In this document: piece after piece, positions 14,455-22,413 of the stretch
How positions within the stretch are numbered: the first letter of the stretch is position 1
Layout: every line of letters starts with the position of its first letter
Source: Bacteroidota bacterium
Lineage (GTDB): Bacteria; Bacteroidota; Bacteroidia; CAILMK01
Assembly: GCA_013287095.1 (NCBI GenBank)
Contig: JABDEJ010000030.1
Span: 1-25,449, forward strand
DNA: 25,449 nucleotides
Direction of reading: 5' to 3'
Made by a program: the position numbers and the translations under genes
The notes under the pieces: generated by a model
What the model was told of the DNA's origin: nothing
The model's input: the letters and a program-made list of their open reading frames with translations, nothing else
Database searches by the model: none

Positions 14455-15111
14455 CTATTTTTTAACTGTTGAGGGAGTTACTCCATTTTTTGTTGATGGT
14501 AGGATTACGGGTTTAGGTTTAGGTTTTGGAGGTGCGATAACAATTCCCAAAGCGGTTCTGATATCTTTTGCCGCCTCCTTGGGAAAAAGAGAAGCATCAT
14601 CTAAAGATACTTTCCCGTTCACGGTTACAACCACTTTTGCCACAACTTTATCAATGACATAGATGAAGTAAAATTGCTTGGTATCTATATTCATGCTGGC
14701 ATTCATATCGGTAATACTTTTGCTCTCGCGGTACATGTGCAATTCTTGTGCCCCTGGTATATACATTTGGTCCTTGATTTCGACCCCGTTTTCTGAATTT
14801 TCAGTAAGTTTTTTTTTGTACCAGGCCATTGCTTCATCAGCATCTTTAAATTCCCATCGGTCGTCATCAACCACGCCGATTTTGGCAGTCCTGTCAATTG
14901 TTGACCAGTCTTTGATGTGGGCATTTGATTGTGGGGCAAGTTCCAGGTTGTACTTGGTAAAAAAAGCGTCAGGTATGAACAGGTTTTCCGGTATTTTTTC
15001 ATTGCCATCCGGGTTTCCTTTTACTACAGACCTGCTTATTTTAGAAGAAAAAGAAACAAGCGAGAGGGTTAGGGCACCAAGCAAAACAGCAGAACCAATT
15101 AGATTTTTCAT
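14455..15111 (-). CDS. Exported protein with proline-rich tail, unknown family
   Basis: 218 residues with a signal peptide (LIGSAVLLGALTLSLVSFSS). The central part looks like a small alpha/beta domain (WEFKDADEAMAWYKKKL, ELHMYRESKSITDMNASMN, FYFIYVIDKVVAKVVVTVNG), and the end is a Pro/Lys stretch (APPKPKPKPVILPS), probably extended. No Cys is present, so it is not itself a thiol protein. It is the first gene of the operon with the exported thioredoxin gene, and a candidate promoter lies just upstream. Its job is unknown. The context suggests it works in the periplasm together with the thioredoxin-TPR protein. Confidence 0.8.
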   Translation of the reverse strand: MKNLIGSAVLLGALTLSLVSFSSKISRSVVKGNPDGNEKIPENLFIPDAFFTKYNLELAPQSNAHIKDWSTIDRTAKIGVVDDDRWEFKDADEAMAWYKKKLTENSENGVEIKDQMYIPGAQELHMYRESKSITDMNASMNIDTKQFYFIYVIDKVVAKVVVTVNGKVSLDDASLFPKEAAKDIRTALGIVIAPPKPKPKPVILPSTKNGVTPSTVKK

Positions 15112-15134
15112 GATGTAAAGTGTTTAACAACACT

Positions 15135-15168
15135 CAAAATTAAGAAAATGAATTCAATCACTTCAAAA
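15135..15168 (-). promoter_or_regulatory. Candidate promoter of the thioredoxin operon
   Basis: On the minus strand, TAATTTTG (15135-15142) fits the TAnnTTTG -7 consensus of Bacteroidota, and TTTTG (15164-15168) lies 21 bases upstream as -33. A small perfect hairpin (AGTGTT/AACACT, 15119-15134) sits between the -7 box and the ATG, in or next to the short leader. Confidence 0.45.
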
Positions 15169-15182
15169 TTTTATTGTATCGG

Positions 15183-16976
15183 TCAGGCAACGGGCAATTC
15201 AAAGATAAATGTACTGCCTTCTCCCAATGCACTTTCCACCCAAATAGTTCCGCCTTGTGCTACAATAAAATCTTTGGCTATGGCTAGGCCAAGGCCGGTG
15301 CCTCCGTGATTATCGGCACCATATATCTGTACAAAACGTTCGAATATTTTATCATGGAATTGTGGCTCAATCCCCGGTCCTTCATCACGTACCCTGAATT
15401 GCACCATATCCTTCTTGTTGACGGCTGAGACATAAATAGATGCACCTTCCTGGCTGAATTTGGTTGCATTGGTAAAGAGATTGGTCATAACCCAAACCGT
15501 TTTTTCGCTGTCAGCATTTATTAAAGGGAGATTTTCGGGTATCGTGGCTTCAATATGAATGTTTTTTTGATCAAAGACCGGTTTCATCGCTTCTAAAGAT
15601 TGATTGATAATTGCAAAAGGGTTGTTCTGCGCGACATTCAGTTTGATATTCCCGGTTTCAATCTGTGATAGGTCAAGCAATTCATTTACGTATTTCAGAA
15701 GTCGGCTTGATTCAACCCGGATGTTTTCAATTATTTGAGTTTGCTCAGTGCTTAGTTTGCCAATCCTTTCATCCTGAATTAATTTCAAGCTTAGGTTTAT
15801 AGAAGACAGAGGTGTTTTAAGTTCGTGAGAAAGAGTGGCCATGAAATTGGTTTTGGCAATATCGAGTCTTTTGAACTCTGTAATATTCTTAAGAACGATA
15901 AGGTAGCCGGCAGGACTGGTTTGCTGTTTCCATTCGTTAAAATGGAATATCGGATGTATGTATTTCTGGAAATAATTTTCCAGGTTATTGTATGTGATTC
16001 TCAAAGGGATATTTTCTTTTTCCAGGGATTCAGAATTTGAGGCCAGCTTCTTGAAGAGATCGTTTTTTTCTGAAATAGATGCAGACGTATTTCCAATAAG
16101 GTTTTCTGAAGTCATTCCCAACAGCTCAGTAGCCAATGGGTTTACCGCAATTATTTTGTTGTTTTCATCCATTAAAATGATGCCTTCGTCGAGGCTGTTC
16201 ACGATAGATTCTATCCTGGTTTTTTGGGTTGTTATTTCAGCGATATTCGATTCCTTGTATTCCTGGAGTTTGCGGGCGAGATAGTTGAAGGAATTGGCGA
16301 CAAGGCCGAACTCATCCCCCCTGGGATCTATTTCAAGCCTTTGGCTGAAATCGCCGTCTGCTATGGCGCGGATTTTATTGGATAGGTTTCGGATAGGATC
16401 TGCAATATAGCCCGGGAAATTGAGGATAAATACAAATGCGACCAGGAAGAATATGGTTCCTATAAGTGAAATGTAGAATATCGCATTGGATGCTGAATGA
16501 CTTGCCAACTGATTTTTACGTAATATGGCTTTGTTATTGAGTGCATAAATACTGATTAGGTTTCCTGAAATCTTTTCCGTCATTTTTAAGGCGCTCTTAC
16601 TATTAATATTAGCGTGCGAAAGATTTGTCAGTGTGTCTACATAGCTTTTGTAATTTACTGTCAATGAATCAACAGCTTCTTTTTCTCCGGTTTCTGTGAT
16701 GTTGCCTTGTTCCGCTTTTAATTTTGATTCAAAATCAAACATCGCATTAGTGTTCACGCCATTTTTCGAAACCTGGTGCAAAACAAAATCCTGAGTTAGC
16801 AGATTAATATCTTTTTGCATGTCCTGCACGTAGTCCAGAGACAGTAAATTATCTTTGATAATATTGCCCGTATCCCTTGCAAGTACCCTTATAAAATAAA
16901 TGCTTGCCCCACCCATGCAAATAATGAGGATGAACAAAAAAGTAATACCGATCGAAAGTTTTGTTTTGGTATTCAT
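15183..16976 (-). CDS. Membrane sensor histidine kinase of the kdp locus
   Basis: 597 residues. Two membrane segments (about 9-29 and 166-187) enclose a helical periplasmic domain of the four-helix-bundle type. HAMP domain 188-243, PAS domain about 254-370 (SLDEGIILMDENNKIIAVNP), HisKA with SHELKTPLSS (His384 as phosphoacceptor), HATPase with NLFTNATKF (499-507), DEGPGI (531-536) and GTGLGLAI (559-566). All catalytic motifs are intact. It is the last gene of the kdp cluster, 86 bases after a stand-alone copy of its own sensor domain. In this phylum KdpD is often split, the kinase being a separate polypeptide; this one presumably fills that role. The cognate response regulator is not in the window. 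Confidence 0.93.
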   Translation of the reverse strand: MNTKTKLSIGITFLFILIICMGGASIYFIRVLARDTGNIIKDNLLSLDYVQDMQKDINLLTQDFVLHQVSKNGVNTNAMFDFESKLKAEQGNITETGEKEAVDSLTVNYKSYVDTLTNLSHANINSKSALKMTEKISGNLISIYALNNKAILRKNQLASHSASNAIFYISLIGTIFFLVAFVFILNFPGYIADPIRNLSNKIRAIADGDFSQRLEIDPRGDEFGLVANSFNYLARKLQEYKESNIAEITTQKTRIESIVNSLDEGIILMDENNKIIAVNPLATELLGMTSENLIGNTSASISEKNDLFKKLASNSESLEKENIPLRITYNNLENYFQKYIHPIFHFNEWKQQTSPAGYLIVLKNITEFKRLDIAKTNFMATLSHELKTPLSSINLSLKLIQDERIGKLSTEQTQIIENIRVESSRLLKYVNELLDLSQIETGNIKLNVAQNNPFAIINQSLEAMKPVFDQKNIHIEATIPENLPLINADSEKTVWVMTNLFTNATKFSQEGASIYVSAVNKKDMVQFRVRDEGPGIEPQFHDKIFERFVQIYGADNHGGTGLGLAIAKDFIVAQGGTIWVESALGEGSTFIFELPVA

Positions 16977-17062
16977 TTTAAAGAAAATTCAATGATGAAT
17001 AGTAAAGGGAGATTCTATTTTAAGTGTAATTCAAAGTCCTGGTAAGAAAAAGTGATCCTGTT

Positions 17063-17665
17063 TTATGGAGTGATGTTACTTGGAAAACTAAGTAAGAATA
17101 CAAAAGCAACAAGAATGAATATGCTACCAACAAGAGTAACATAAAAAACCCCTTTTGAAGCTGTCTTTGATTCTAATACATTCTTTTCGACGATCGCTTT
17201 CTTATTTAACTGGTAAATTGTATTAAGATCAGACAGAAGGGTTCTGTATTGAGATAAACTGCTATCCGCATTACCTGTGCCGGCTTTGTAAAATGTAGTT
17301 TTATAATTCTGAAAATCGGATTTCAGATTTTTAACCGCACTTTCTTCCCCTGTTTCTGTAATGTTATGAGCTTCAGAATCAAGGTTTTTATTAAAATCTG
17401 AAAACATAAAGTCATTTTCCTTATCATTCATGCTTATCCGCTTACTTGTCATATTTGAGATTAAACTATTCATAGCTGAAAATTCAAGATGCCCAATATC
17501 CTGGTTCATATTTTCTACATAATCAATGGATTGTTGGTTGTCCTTAATTAGTCTTGCGGTGTCGGTGTCCAATGCTCTTATATAATAAATGCTTATCACG
17601 CCCATTGCAATGATCAATATAAAAAGGAATGTTATTCCCAGTGTTAATTTGGTCTTGGTATTCAT
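17063..17665 (-). CDS. Stand-alone sensor domain: truncated duplicate of the adjacent kinase's N-terminus
   Basis: 200 residues matching the first 190 of the kinase at 15183-16976: both start MNTKTKL(S/T)(I/L)GITFLFILII, both have the NITETGE-(K/E)-(E/S)-AV segment mid-domain, and both end with the second membrane segment FLVAFVF-like followed by FP. The kinase continues into HAMP (ADPIRN). This one stops after SNITP. Adding one base at the stop would give ITPIKQ, a HAMP-like start, but a second stop follows nine codons later and no HAMP, PAS or kinase domain remains. It is therefore a kinase-less membrane sensor module, either a remnant of tandem duplication or a subunit in its own right. 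The periplasmic parts have diverged considerably while the frame stayed open. It is 14 bases downstream of kdpD. Confidence 0.8.
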   Translation of the reverse strand: MNTKTKLTLGITFLFILIIAMGVISIYYIRALDTDTARLIKDNQQSIDYVENMNQDIGHLEFSAMNSLISNMTSKRISMNDKENDFMFSDFNKNLDSEAHNITETGEESAVKNLKSDFQNYKTTFYKAGTGNADSSLSQYRTLLSDLNTIYQLNKKAIVEKNVLESKTASKGVFYVTLVGSIFILVAFVFLLSFPSNITP

Positions 17666-17679
17666 TCAATTTAGTTTAT

Positions 17680-18816
17680 TCAGTTTACTATTAATATATC
17701 CACACCGGTATTTTCGAGCTGGTTTTCGAGGGCAAGTGTAACATCAGCGCCCAGAATCCTTTTCCAGGTCGGTTGTTGTGATTTCCCCATAACCACAAGG
17801 GTGATATTTTTATTTTTGATACAATTCAGGATTTCATCTACTATATCATTCGATTTTATTTTGAATATTGTGGCGCCCAGTTCAGTAGCCATTTGAAGGT
17901 TATTGATTAGGTGTCTTTGTTCAGCAAGATTTACTTTCTCAAGGTTTTCTTTACTTGTTTGTACATAAATCGCATACCATTCCGCGTCAAAGCGATTTGC
18001 AAGCCTGGCACTTTTACGGATTGCCTTTTTAGCGCTTTCATCATTAAGACTGATACAACAAAGCAACCTGTCATTTGATTTATGTTCTGCTACAGGAACC
18101 TCTATATCTATTTGACGTTCAACCTGGTTTGCCACTTCTCGCAGAGCCAGTTCCCGCAATTGCATAAGATTTTCTTTTTGAAAGAAATTCTGCAATGCCA
18201 TTTCAATCTTGTCTGGAGAATAGATTTTCCCTTCCTTTAGTCGCTGTCTCAGTTCATCTGCCGTGAGGTCAATATTTACCACGTCATCTGCCTGTTTTAA
18301 AACACTGTCAGGTACTCTTTCTTTTACTTCCTGCCCCGTAACTTTTTCTACCACATGGTTAAGACTTTCAATATGCTGAATGTTCATTGCAGCGATCACA
18401 TTTATACCTGCATCGAGAATATCCATCACGTCCTGCCAGCGTTTTTCGTTTTTCGATCCCGGGATATTTGTATGGGCAAGTTCATCAACGATCACTACAT
18501 CAGGATGGTAACGCAAAATGGCATCTACATCCATTTCTTCCAGTTCTTTCCCTTTGTAAAAAGATTTTCTTCTGGGTATTAATGGCAGCCCCTTCGTCAT
18601 TTCTTCGGTTTCTTTCCGGCCATGCGTTTCTATATAGCCGATCATGACATTTACCTTATCGGCCAGAAGTGCCCTTGCTTCCTGAAGCATTTTATATGTT
18701 TTGCCTACACCGGCAGAGAGCCCGATATAGATTTTAAATTTCCCTTTTTTCGCATTGCGAATCAGATTGAGGAAATATTCAGCAGATTGGGTCGTATCTT
18801 TTTCTGGTTGTGTCAT
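17680..18816 (-). CDS. kdpD: KdpD N-terminal module (KdpD domain plus universal stress domain), no kinase
   Basis: 378 residues, cytoplasmic, no membrane segment. The KdpD domain covers about residues 22-230 with Walker A GLSAGVGKT (32-40), Walker B VVIVDELAHT (107-116), and the conserved NIPGSKNEKRWQDV and MNIQHIESLNHVVEKVTG stretches. A universal-stress-protein domain follows (about 250-378: NDRLLCCISLNDESAKKAIRK to GVDILIVN, with VVMGKSQQPTWKRILG). In E. coli KdpD these parts precede four membrane helices and the kinase. Here the protein ends after the stress domain, so it must work with the separate kinase. It is the usual short KdpD of Bacteroidota. A TAAATTTG box 40 bases upstream may allow transcription apart from the structural genes. 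Confidence 0.95.
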   Translation of the reverse strand: MTQPEKDTTQSAEYFLNLIRNAKKGKFKIYIGLSAGVGKTYKMLQEARALLADKVNVMIGYIETHGRKETEEMTKGLPLIPRRKSFYKGKELEEMDVDAILRYHPDVVIVDELAHTNIPGSKNEKRWQDVMDILDAGINVIAAMNIQHIESLNHVVEKVTGQEVKERVPDSVLKQADDVVNIDLTADELRQRLKEGKIYSPDKIEMALQNFFQKENLMQLRELALREVANQVERQIDIEVPVAEHKSNDRLLCCISLNDESAKKAIRKSARLANRFDAEWYAIYVQTSKENLEKVNLAEQRHLINNLQMATELGATIFKIKSNDIVDEILNCIKNKNITLVVMGKSQQPTWKRILGADVTLALENQLENTGVDILIVN

Positions 18817-18855
18817 TATTCAAATTTCTCCATGCCTGATGTTCTAATTCTTATT

Positions 18856-18863
18856 CAAATTTA
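18856..18863 (-). promoter_or_regulatory. Candidate -7 box upstream of kdpD
   Basis: TAAATTTG on the minus strand fits TAnnTTTG and lies in the longest gap of the kdp cluster (125 bases), 40 bases before the kdpD start. No -33 TTG is well spaced. The word AAATTTGAATAA occurs again just before the start codon. Confidence 0.3.
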
Positions 18864-18941
18864 ATCTATATGATTAGGAATAATCTGGTTACAACATGAA
18901 TCAACATAGCCTGATTTTTCTTCTTGGGTTAATTATCAATA

Positions 18942-19214
18942 TCAATATTTGAAATCCACGTTTAATATATCACTTTGGTTAATAATTTCCGCTTCATTAT
19001 CATCTTGATTTGCCGCTATCGCTTTTTTGTAAGCTTTCGCCTGGTTTTCATGTACAAACCTCCATTTTGTAATATAAGGGCCGTTTTCATTTTCACTGTG
19101 ATAAAACCCAACCAACAGTCCATCAAGCATATTATGATCCGTTAGGGTTATTCTCAGGATTTTCCCCGAATCATAATACTTATCAAATATTTCTTTCGAA
19201 TAATCTTCCTTCAT
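18942..19214 (-). CDS. Small cytoplasmic protein in the kdp cluster, possible Sm-like barrel
   Basis: 90 residues, acidic, no signal or membrane segment. The central part KILRITLTDHNMLDGLLVGF followed by NGPYITKWRFV has the strand pattern of a small beta-barrel: a strand, a turn with D, a strand with conserved G-x-x-x-G-F/Y, and a K-W strand. This is loosely like Sm/LSm folds, but it is my inference and no family signature is certain. The C-terminus is helical and acidic (AKAYKKAIAANQDDNEAEII). It lies 22 bases after kdpA and 125 before kdpD, on the same strand, so it is probably co-transcribed with kdpA. Confidence 0.7.
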   Translation of the reverse strand: MKEDYSKEIFDKYYDSGKILRITLTDHNMLDGLLVGFYHSENENGPYITKWRFVHENQAKAYKKAIAANQDDNEAEIINQSDILNVDFKY

Positions 19215-19236
19215 TTTTCTTTTCTGTTATTCGCAT

Positions 19237-20943
19237 TTACCTAAACATAAAATGTTCCGAAATAGGACCCAATATATAAACTGAAAAAAGAGATAATGCG
19301 TTCAAGACAATAATTGTCATTAACAAAAACCCCCCAAATGTGTAGCTATCTGTTGGTAATGATCCCAATGATGGTGGTATGTATTTTTTATGGAGGAAAA
19401 ATCCACCTATCATTATTGCAACAATGATGGGAATAAACCTACCCAATAACATTACAATAGATGTTGTGAGGTTCCAGAAAACAGTATTGTTGCCAAGCTC
19501 TGAGAACTCAGATCCATTTCCGGCAAAGCATGAAACATATTCATAAAGCATGGTTGTAAACCCATGTGGCCCTTTGTTAGACAACCAGTTGAGGGTATCA
19601 TTACCTCCGGGATAGTGGAGATAAATGAAACAGGCAATGGCTGTAAATAATAACGGTACCAATATCTGTGAAACGCTTACACCTATTACCAATTGCATTT
19701 CCCTCGTTTCAATTTTTTTACCAAAAATTTCGGGAGATCTTCCAATCATGAGGCTTGCAATAAAAGTGGCCACGATCAGGTAAAAGAACATATTGATCCA
19801 GCCTGAACCTAAACCACCAAAAAATGCGTCAATATGCATGCCTACTAACATATATATTCCTGATAATGGCATATAGCTGTCGTGCATGCCCGTAATTGTT
19901 CCTGCTGGTATGGCCATATTTATGCCGCTATAATAAGCTGAATAATAACTCCCAAAACGTACCTCTTTTCCTTCCATATTCCCGGAAATGTTTTGTGCGC
20001 CCATTTCCGAAATGGCGGGACTCCCTTTGACTTCTTCCATGATGATAGGAATTGTGACAAGCAAAAGGCCGATGGTCATCACGATTAAGATCATCCGGCT
20101 GAATTTTTTTTCGTCCAGGAAATAACCGATACAAAAAATGAAAGCCATGGGAAGTAGGAGAACAATAAGACTATGAATAATAAATGAAAAGAAATTCGGG
20201 TTTTCAAATGGGTGGGCATCGTTTGCACTAAAAAAACCACCTCCATTAGAGCCTAATTCTTTAATTGGGATCATGGCTGCTACCGGCCCGGTAGCTACCT
20301 GCACGGTATCATTCTGTAATGTATGAACCGTATGTGGGCCTGCGAATGTCATCGGCATACCGCTGAATAAAAACAAAATAGCCGCTACAATAGAAAGGGG
20401 AAGCAAAATCCTTGTAAGTGAACGAACAAAATCCCTGTAAAAATTCCCCAGGGATTCTCTTGATTTGTGCATCAGACCACGAACGAGGGCGATGCCGGCA
20501 GCAAGACTTGTGGCGGCGCTTAAAAATTGAAGAAATGTAAAGACTGCGAGTTGAGAAAAGTAGGTAGCTCCTGTTTCACCGGAGTAGTGTTGAACATTAG
20601 TGCTTGTTAGAAAGCTGATTGCAGAATTTATTGCGAGCGACCATTCCATGGATGGATTGTGGGCAGGATTTAAAAATAAATGTCCCTGTAAAAGCAGAAT
20701 TAACACTGCCCATAAAAGCCATATAAAATTTATGGATAGCAATGAGACGAGATATTGCTTCCAATTCATCTCGATTAGCGGATTTATACCACAGATTTTA
20801 TAAATAAAGTTTTCAACAGGTTCCAGAAAGCTTAGCCAGCTTCTTTCACCCTTATAAACCCCAGCCATATATTTGCCTAACGGCCATGCTAAAAGCATGG
20901 CCGTTAAGAAAATCAGAATACTTATGATTGAAGGTTGTACCAT
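19237..20943 (-). CDS. kdpA: Potassium-transporting ATPase subunit KdpA, divergent
   Basis: 568 residues from the ATG at 20941-20943; a TTG four codons earlier is less likely. About ten membrane helices. The four pore loops of the K+ channel-like subunit are recognisable: TSTNVQHYSGE (113-123), LGSNGGGFFSANDAHPFENP (about 230-249), the IPAGTITGMHDS loop (about 345-356), and CFAGNGSEFSELGNN (about 472-486). The central Gly of each filter is kept, but several flanking residues differ from E. coli KdpA: third loop SCGAV is here PAGTI, fourth loop NNNGSAF is AGNGSEF. KdpA binds and passes K+ while KdpB hydrolyses ATP. Unusually, it lies behind kdpB-kdpC, separated from them by a YnfA-like gene, an unknown exported protein and two porins. 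No kdpF-like peptide precedes it. Confidence 0.95.
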   Translation of the reverse strand: MVQPSIISILIFLTAMLLAWPLGKYMAGVYKGERSWLSFLEPVENFIYKICGINPLIEMNWKQYLVSLLSINFIWLLWAVLILLLQGHLFLNPAHNPSMEWSLAINSAISFLTSTNVQHYSGETGATYFSQLAVFTFLQFLSAATSLAAGIALVRGLMHKSRESLGNFYRDFVRSLTRILLPLSIVAAILFLFSGMPMTFAGPHTVHTLQNDTVQVATGPVAAMIPIKELGSNGGGFFSANDAHPFENPNFFSFIIHSLIVLLLPMAFIFCIGYFLDEKKFSRMILIVMTIGLLLVTIPIIMEEVKGSPAISEMGAQNISGNMEGKEVRFGSYYSAYYSGINMAIPAGTITGMHDSYMPLSGIYMLVGMHIDAFFGGLGSGWINMFFYLIVATFIASLMIGRSPEIFGKKIETREMQLVIGVSVSQILVPLLFTAIACFIYLHYPGGNDTLNWLSNKGPHGFTTMLYEYVSCFAGNGSEFSELGNNTVFWNLTTSIVMLLGRFIPIIVAIMIGGFFLHKKYIPPSLGSLPTDSYTFGGFLLMTIIVLNALSLFSVYILGPISEHFMFR

Positions 20944-20986
20944 AACGTTTGTCAATTAGTTCTATTCAATAATAATTGTACAAGTT

Positions 20987-22360
20987 TTAAATCCTGAATA
21001 AAACAGCAAAAATGATCCGGGTTTCCTGTTTCACGAGGTCTGGCGTCCAACCGGCGGGGATAGCGGTGGTCGTATATCCATCTGGCGAAGTAACCCCCCC
21101 CGGGCCGTTGAAATAGGGCACACTTGAATGACGATTAACTAGTTCAACTTTGAATTCAAGGCTTTGGCTCGGCATCCATCTCAAGCCTGTTGAAACATCC
21201 CAACCGGTAAAACCAAGCCCTGGAGCTTCGAGGAAAGCGTTTGGGTTAATAGGGGCCGTCGGGCTATATGGATTTGGCAGATCGCTTGCTTGTCCGGTTG
21301 GTTCGAGCACGAGATAACGTCCCGGATTTGTCATCCACCCGCCGCCAAAATACCAACCTAATTTATTCTTGGCAAACCAGATATGGTTATAAGCCATTGC
21401 ACTCAGGAAATATTGGGCATAATTGCCAGTGGAATGTGTATTGAATCCACTCACGCCATCTCCTTGTTCAAAACCTAAATCGCCTGTCAGAGAAAATGCA
21501 GCGCGGTTAATTCCTTTTATTTTAGATCCCTGGTAATATCTCACCAATAAACTGTTATCAGAGTGGAACCTGTGCCTGCCAAGATCATCCTGATCATCAG
21601 TACCCCAATAATCATTGGTCAGCATTTTGATATTTTCTTTTGGAATATAGGTAATGTTGCAGCCCACACCAGGAAGCTGATTGAACATGCCATAGCTTTG
21701 CCATCCGTTAATGATCCAGGGTTCTATTTTTAAATACTTTGATGGGAAAATCTGTACGCGTATCCCATTGAAAAACCAGGGTGTATTATCTGAAGTATAA
21801 GAAGCCTGATATTCCCAGTTTTCTTCCTGATAGTATGAATTGAGGCCTATATAAGACATAAAAAGACCAAAATCCACATTTATGCCATACCATTTATTGA
21901 AGTGATAACCAGCATAAGCTTCATCAAGATAGCGATAGGCATCAGCCATATCATATTGGCCACGATAGGGACTCAGGTCATTTCTCGGAACTACAATGGC
22001 ACGCTCACCGAATTGGGTCATCACCCTGGCATGAACATTTTCACCATTTGCCAATGGATATACAAAGTCCCCACCAAGGTTTAAAGCTGAAACGACCATT
22101 TCATCATCTCTTGATAATGCTGTGGAACCGACAACCGTATGATCTATCGGATTATTAAATGAATGAGTGAAATTGTTATCCATCATAATACTTGGCGTAA
22201 AATACGGGATATGGAATACGGACGAATCTCTTCTATCGTTTCCATTCATCCAGGTCATGTCAAATCCATCCCATGGTATTTTTTGCGCCTCCTGCGCCTG
22301 GATTTTCGCAGTTATTACTGCATTGATTAAAAAGAGAAATAGGAAAAATTTCGTTTTCAT
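20987..22360 (-). CDS. Outer-membrane porin, BBP2-like (second of two)
   Basis: 457 residues: signal peptide (FFLFLFLINAVITAKIQAQ), then a large barrel of alternating strands rich in Tyr, Trp, Phe and Gly (WYGINVDFGLFMSYIGLNSYY, WFFNGIRVQIFPSKYLKIEP, KNKLGWYFGGGW, SQSLEFKVELVNRHSSVPYF), closing with a strand IIFAVLFRI. This matches the putative beta-barrel porin-2 family. It is followed after 43 bases by kdpA and preceded after 53 bases by another porin with only distant similarity. In the kdp setting it plausibly lets K+ across the outer membrane when external K+ is low; that role is inference. Confidence 0.85.
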   Translation of the reverse strand: MKTKFFLFLFLINAVITAKIQAQEAQKIPWDGFDMTWMNGNDRRDSSVFHIPYFTPSIMMDNNFTHSFNNPIDHTVVGSTALSRDDEMVVSALNLGGDFVYPLANGENVHARVMTQFGERAIVVPRNDLSPYRGQYDMADAYRYLDEAYAGYHFNKWYGINVDFGLFMSYIGLNSYYQEENWEYQASYTSDNTPWFFNGIRVQIFPSKYLKIEPWIINGWQSYGMFNQLPGVGCNITYIPKENIKMLTNDYWGTDDQDDLGRHRFHSDNSLLVRYYQGSKIKGINRAAFSLTGDLGFEQGDGVSGFNTHSTGNYAQYFLSAMAYNHIWFAKNKLGWYFGGGWMTNPGRYLVLEPTGQASDLPNPYSPTAPINPNAFLEAPGLGFTGWDVSTGLRWMPSQSLEFKVELVNRHSSVPYFNGPGGVTSPDGYTTTAIPAGWTPDLVKQETRIIFAVLFRI

Positions 22361-22413
22361 GTTATTTGATTTAAACTGTTAAATGAATATTATTATATGT
22401 AATTGATTTAAAA

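Noticed and set aside
14450..15118. Plus-strand ORFs of 70 and 146 codons
   Set aside because: They mirror the exported gene at 14455-15111, which has a signal peptide and a good operon position.
17040..17062. Frameshift joining the truncated sensor to a hidden kinase
   Set aside because: A one-base shift at the stop gives only a short HAMP-like start before another stop, and the following 86 bases lead directly into the full kinase gene.
18355..18864. Three overlapping plus-strand ORFs opposite kdpD
   Set aside because: They are shadows of the strongly conserved KdpD reading frame.
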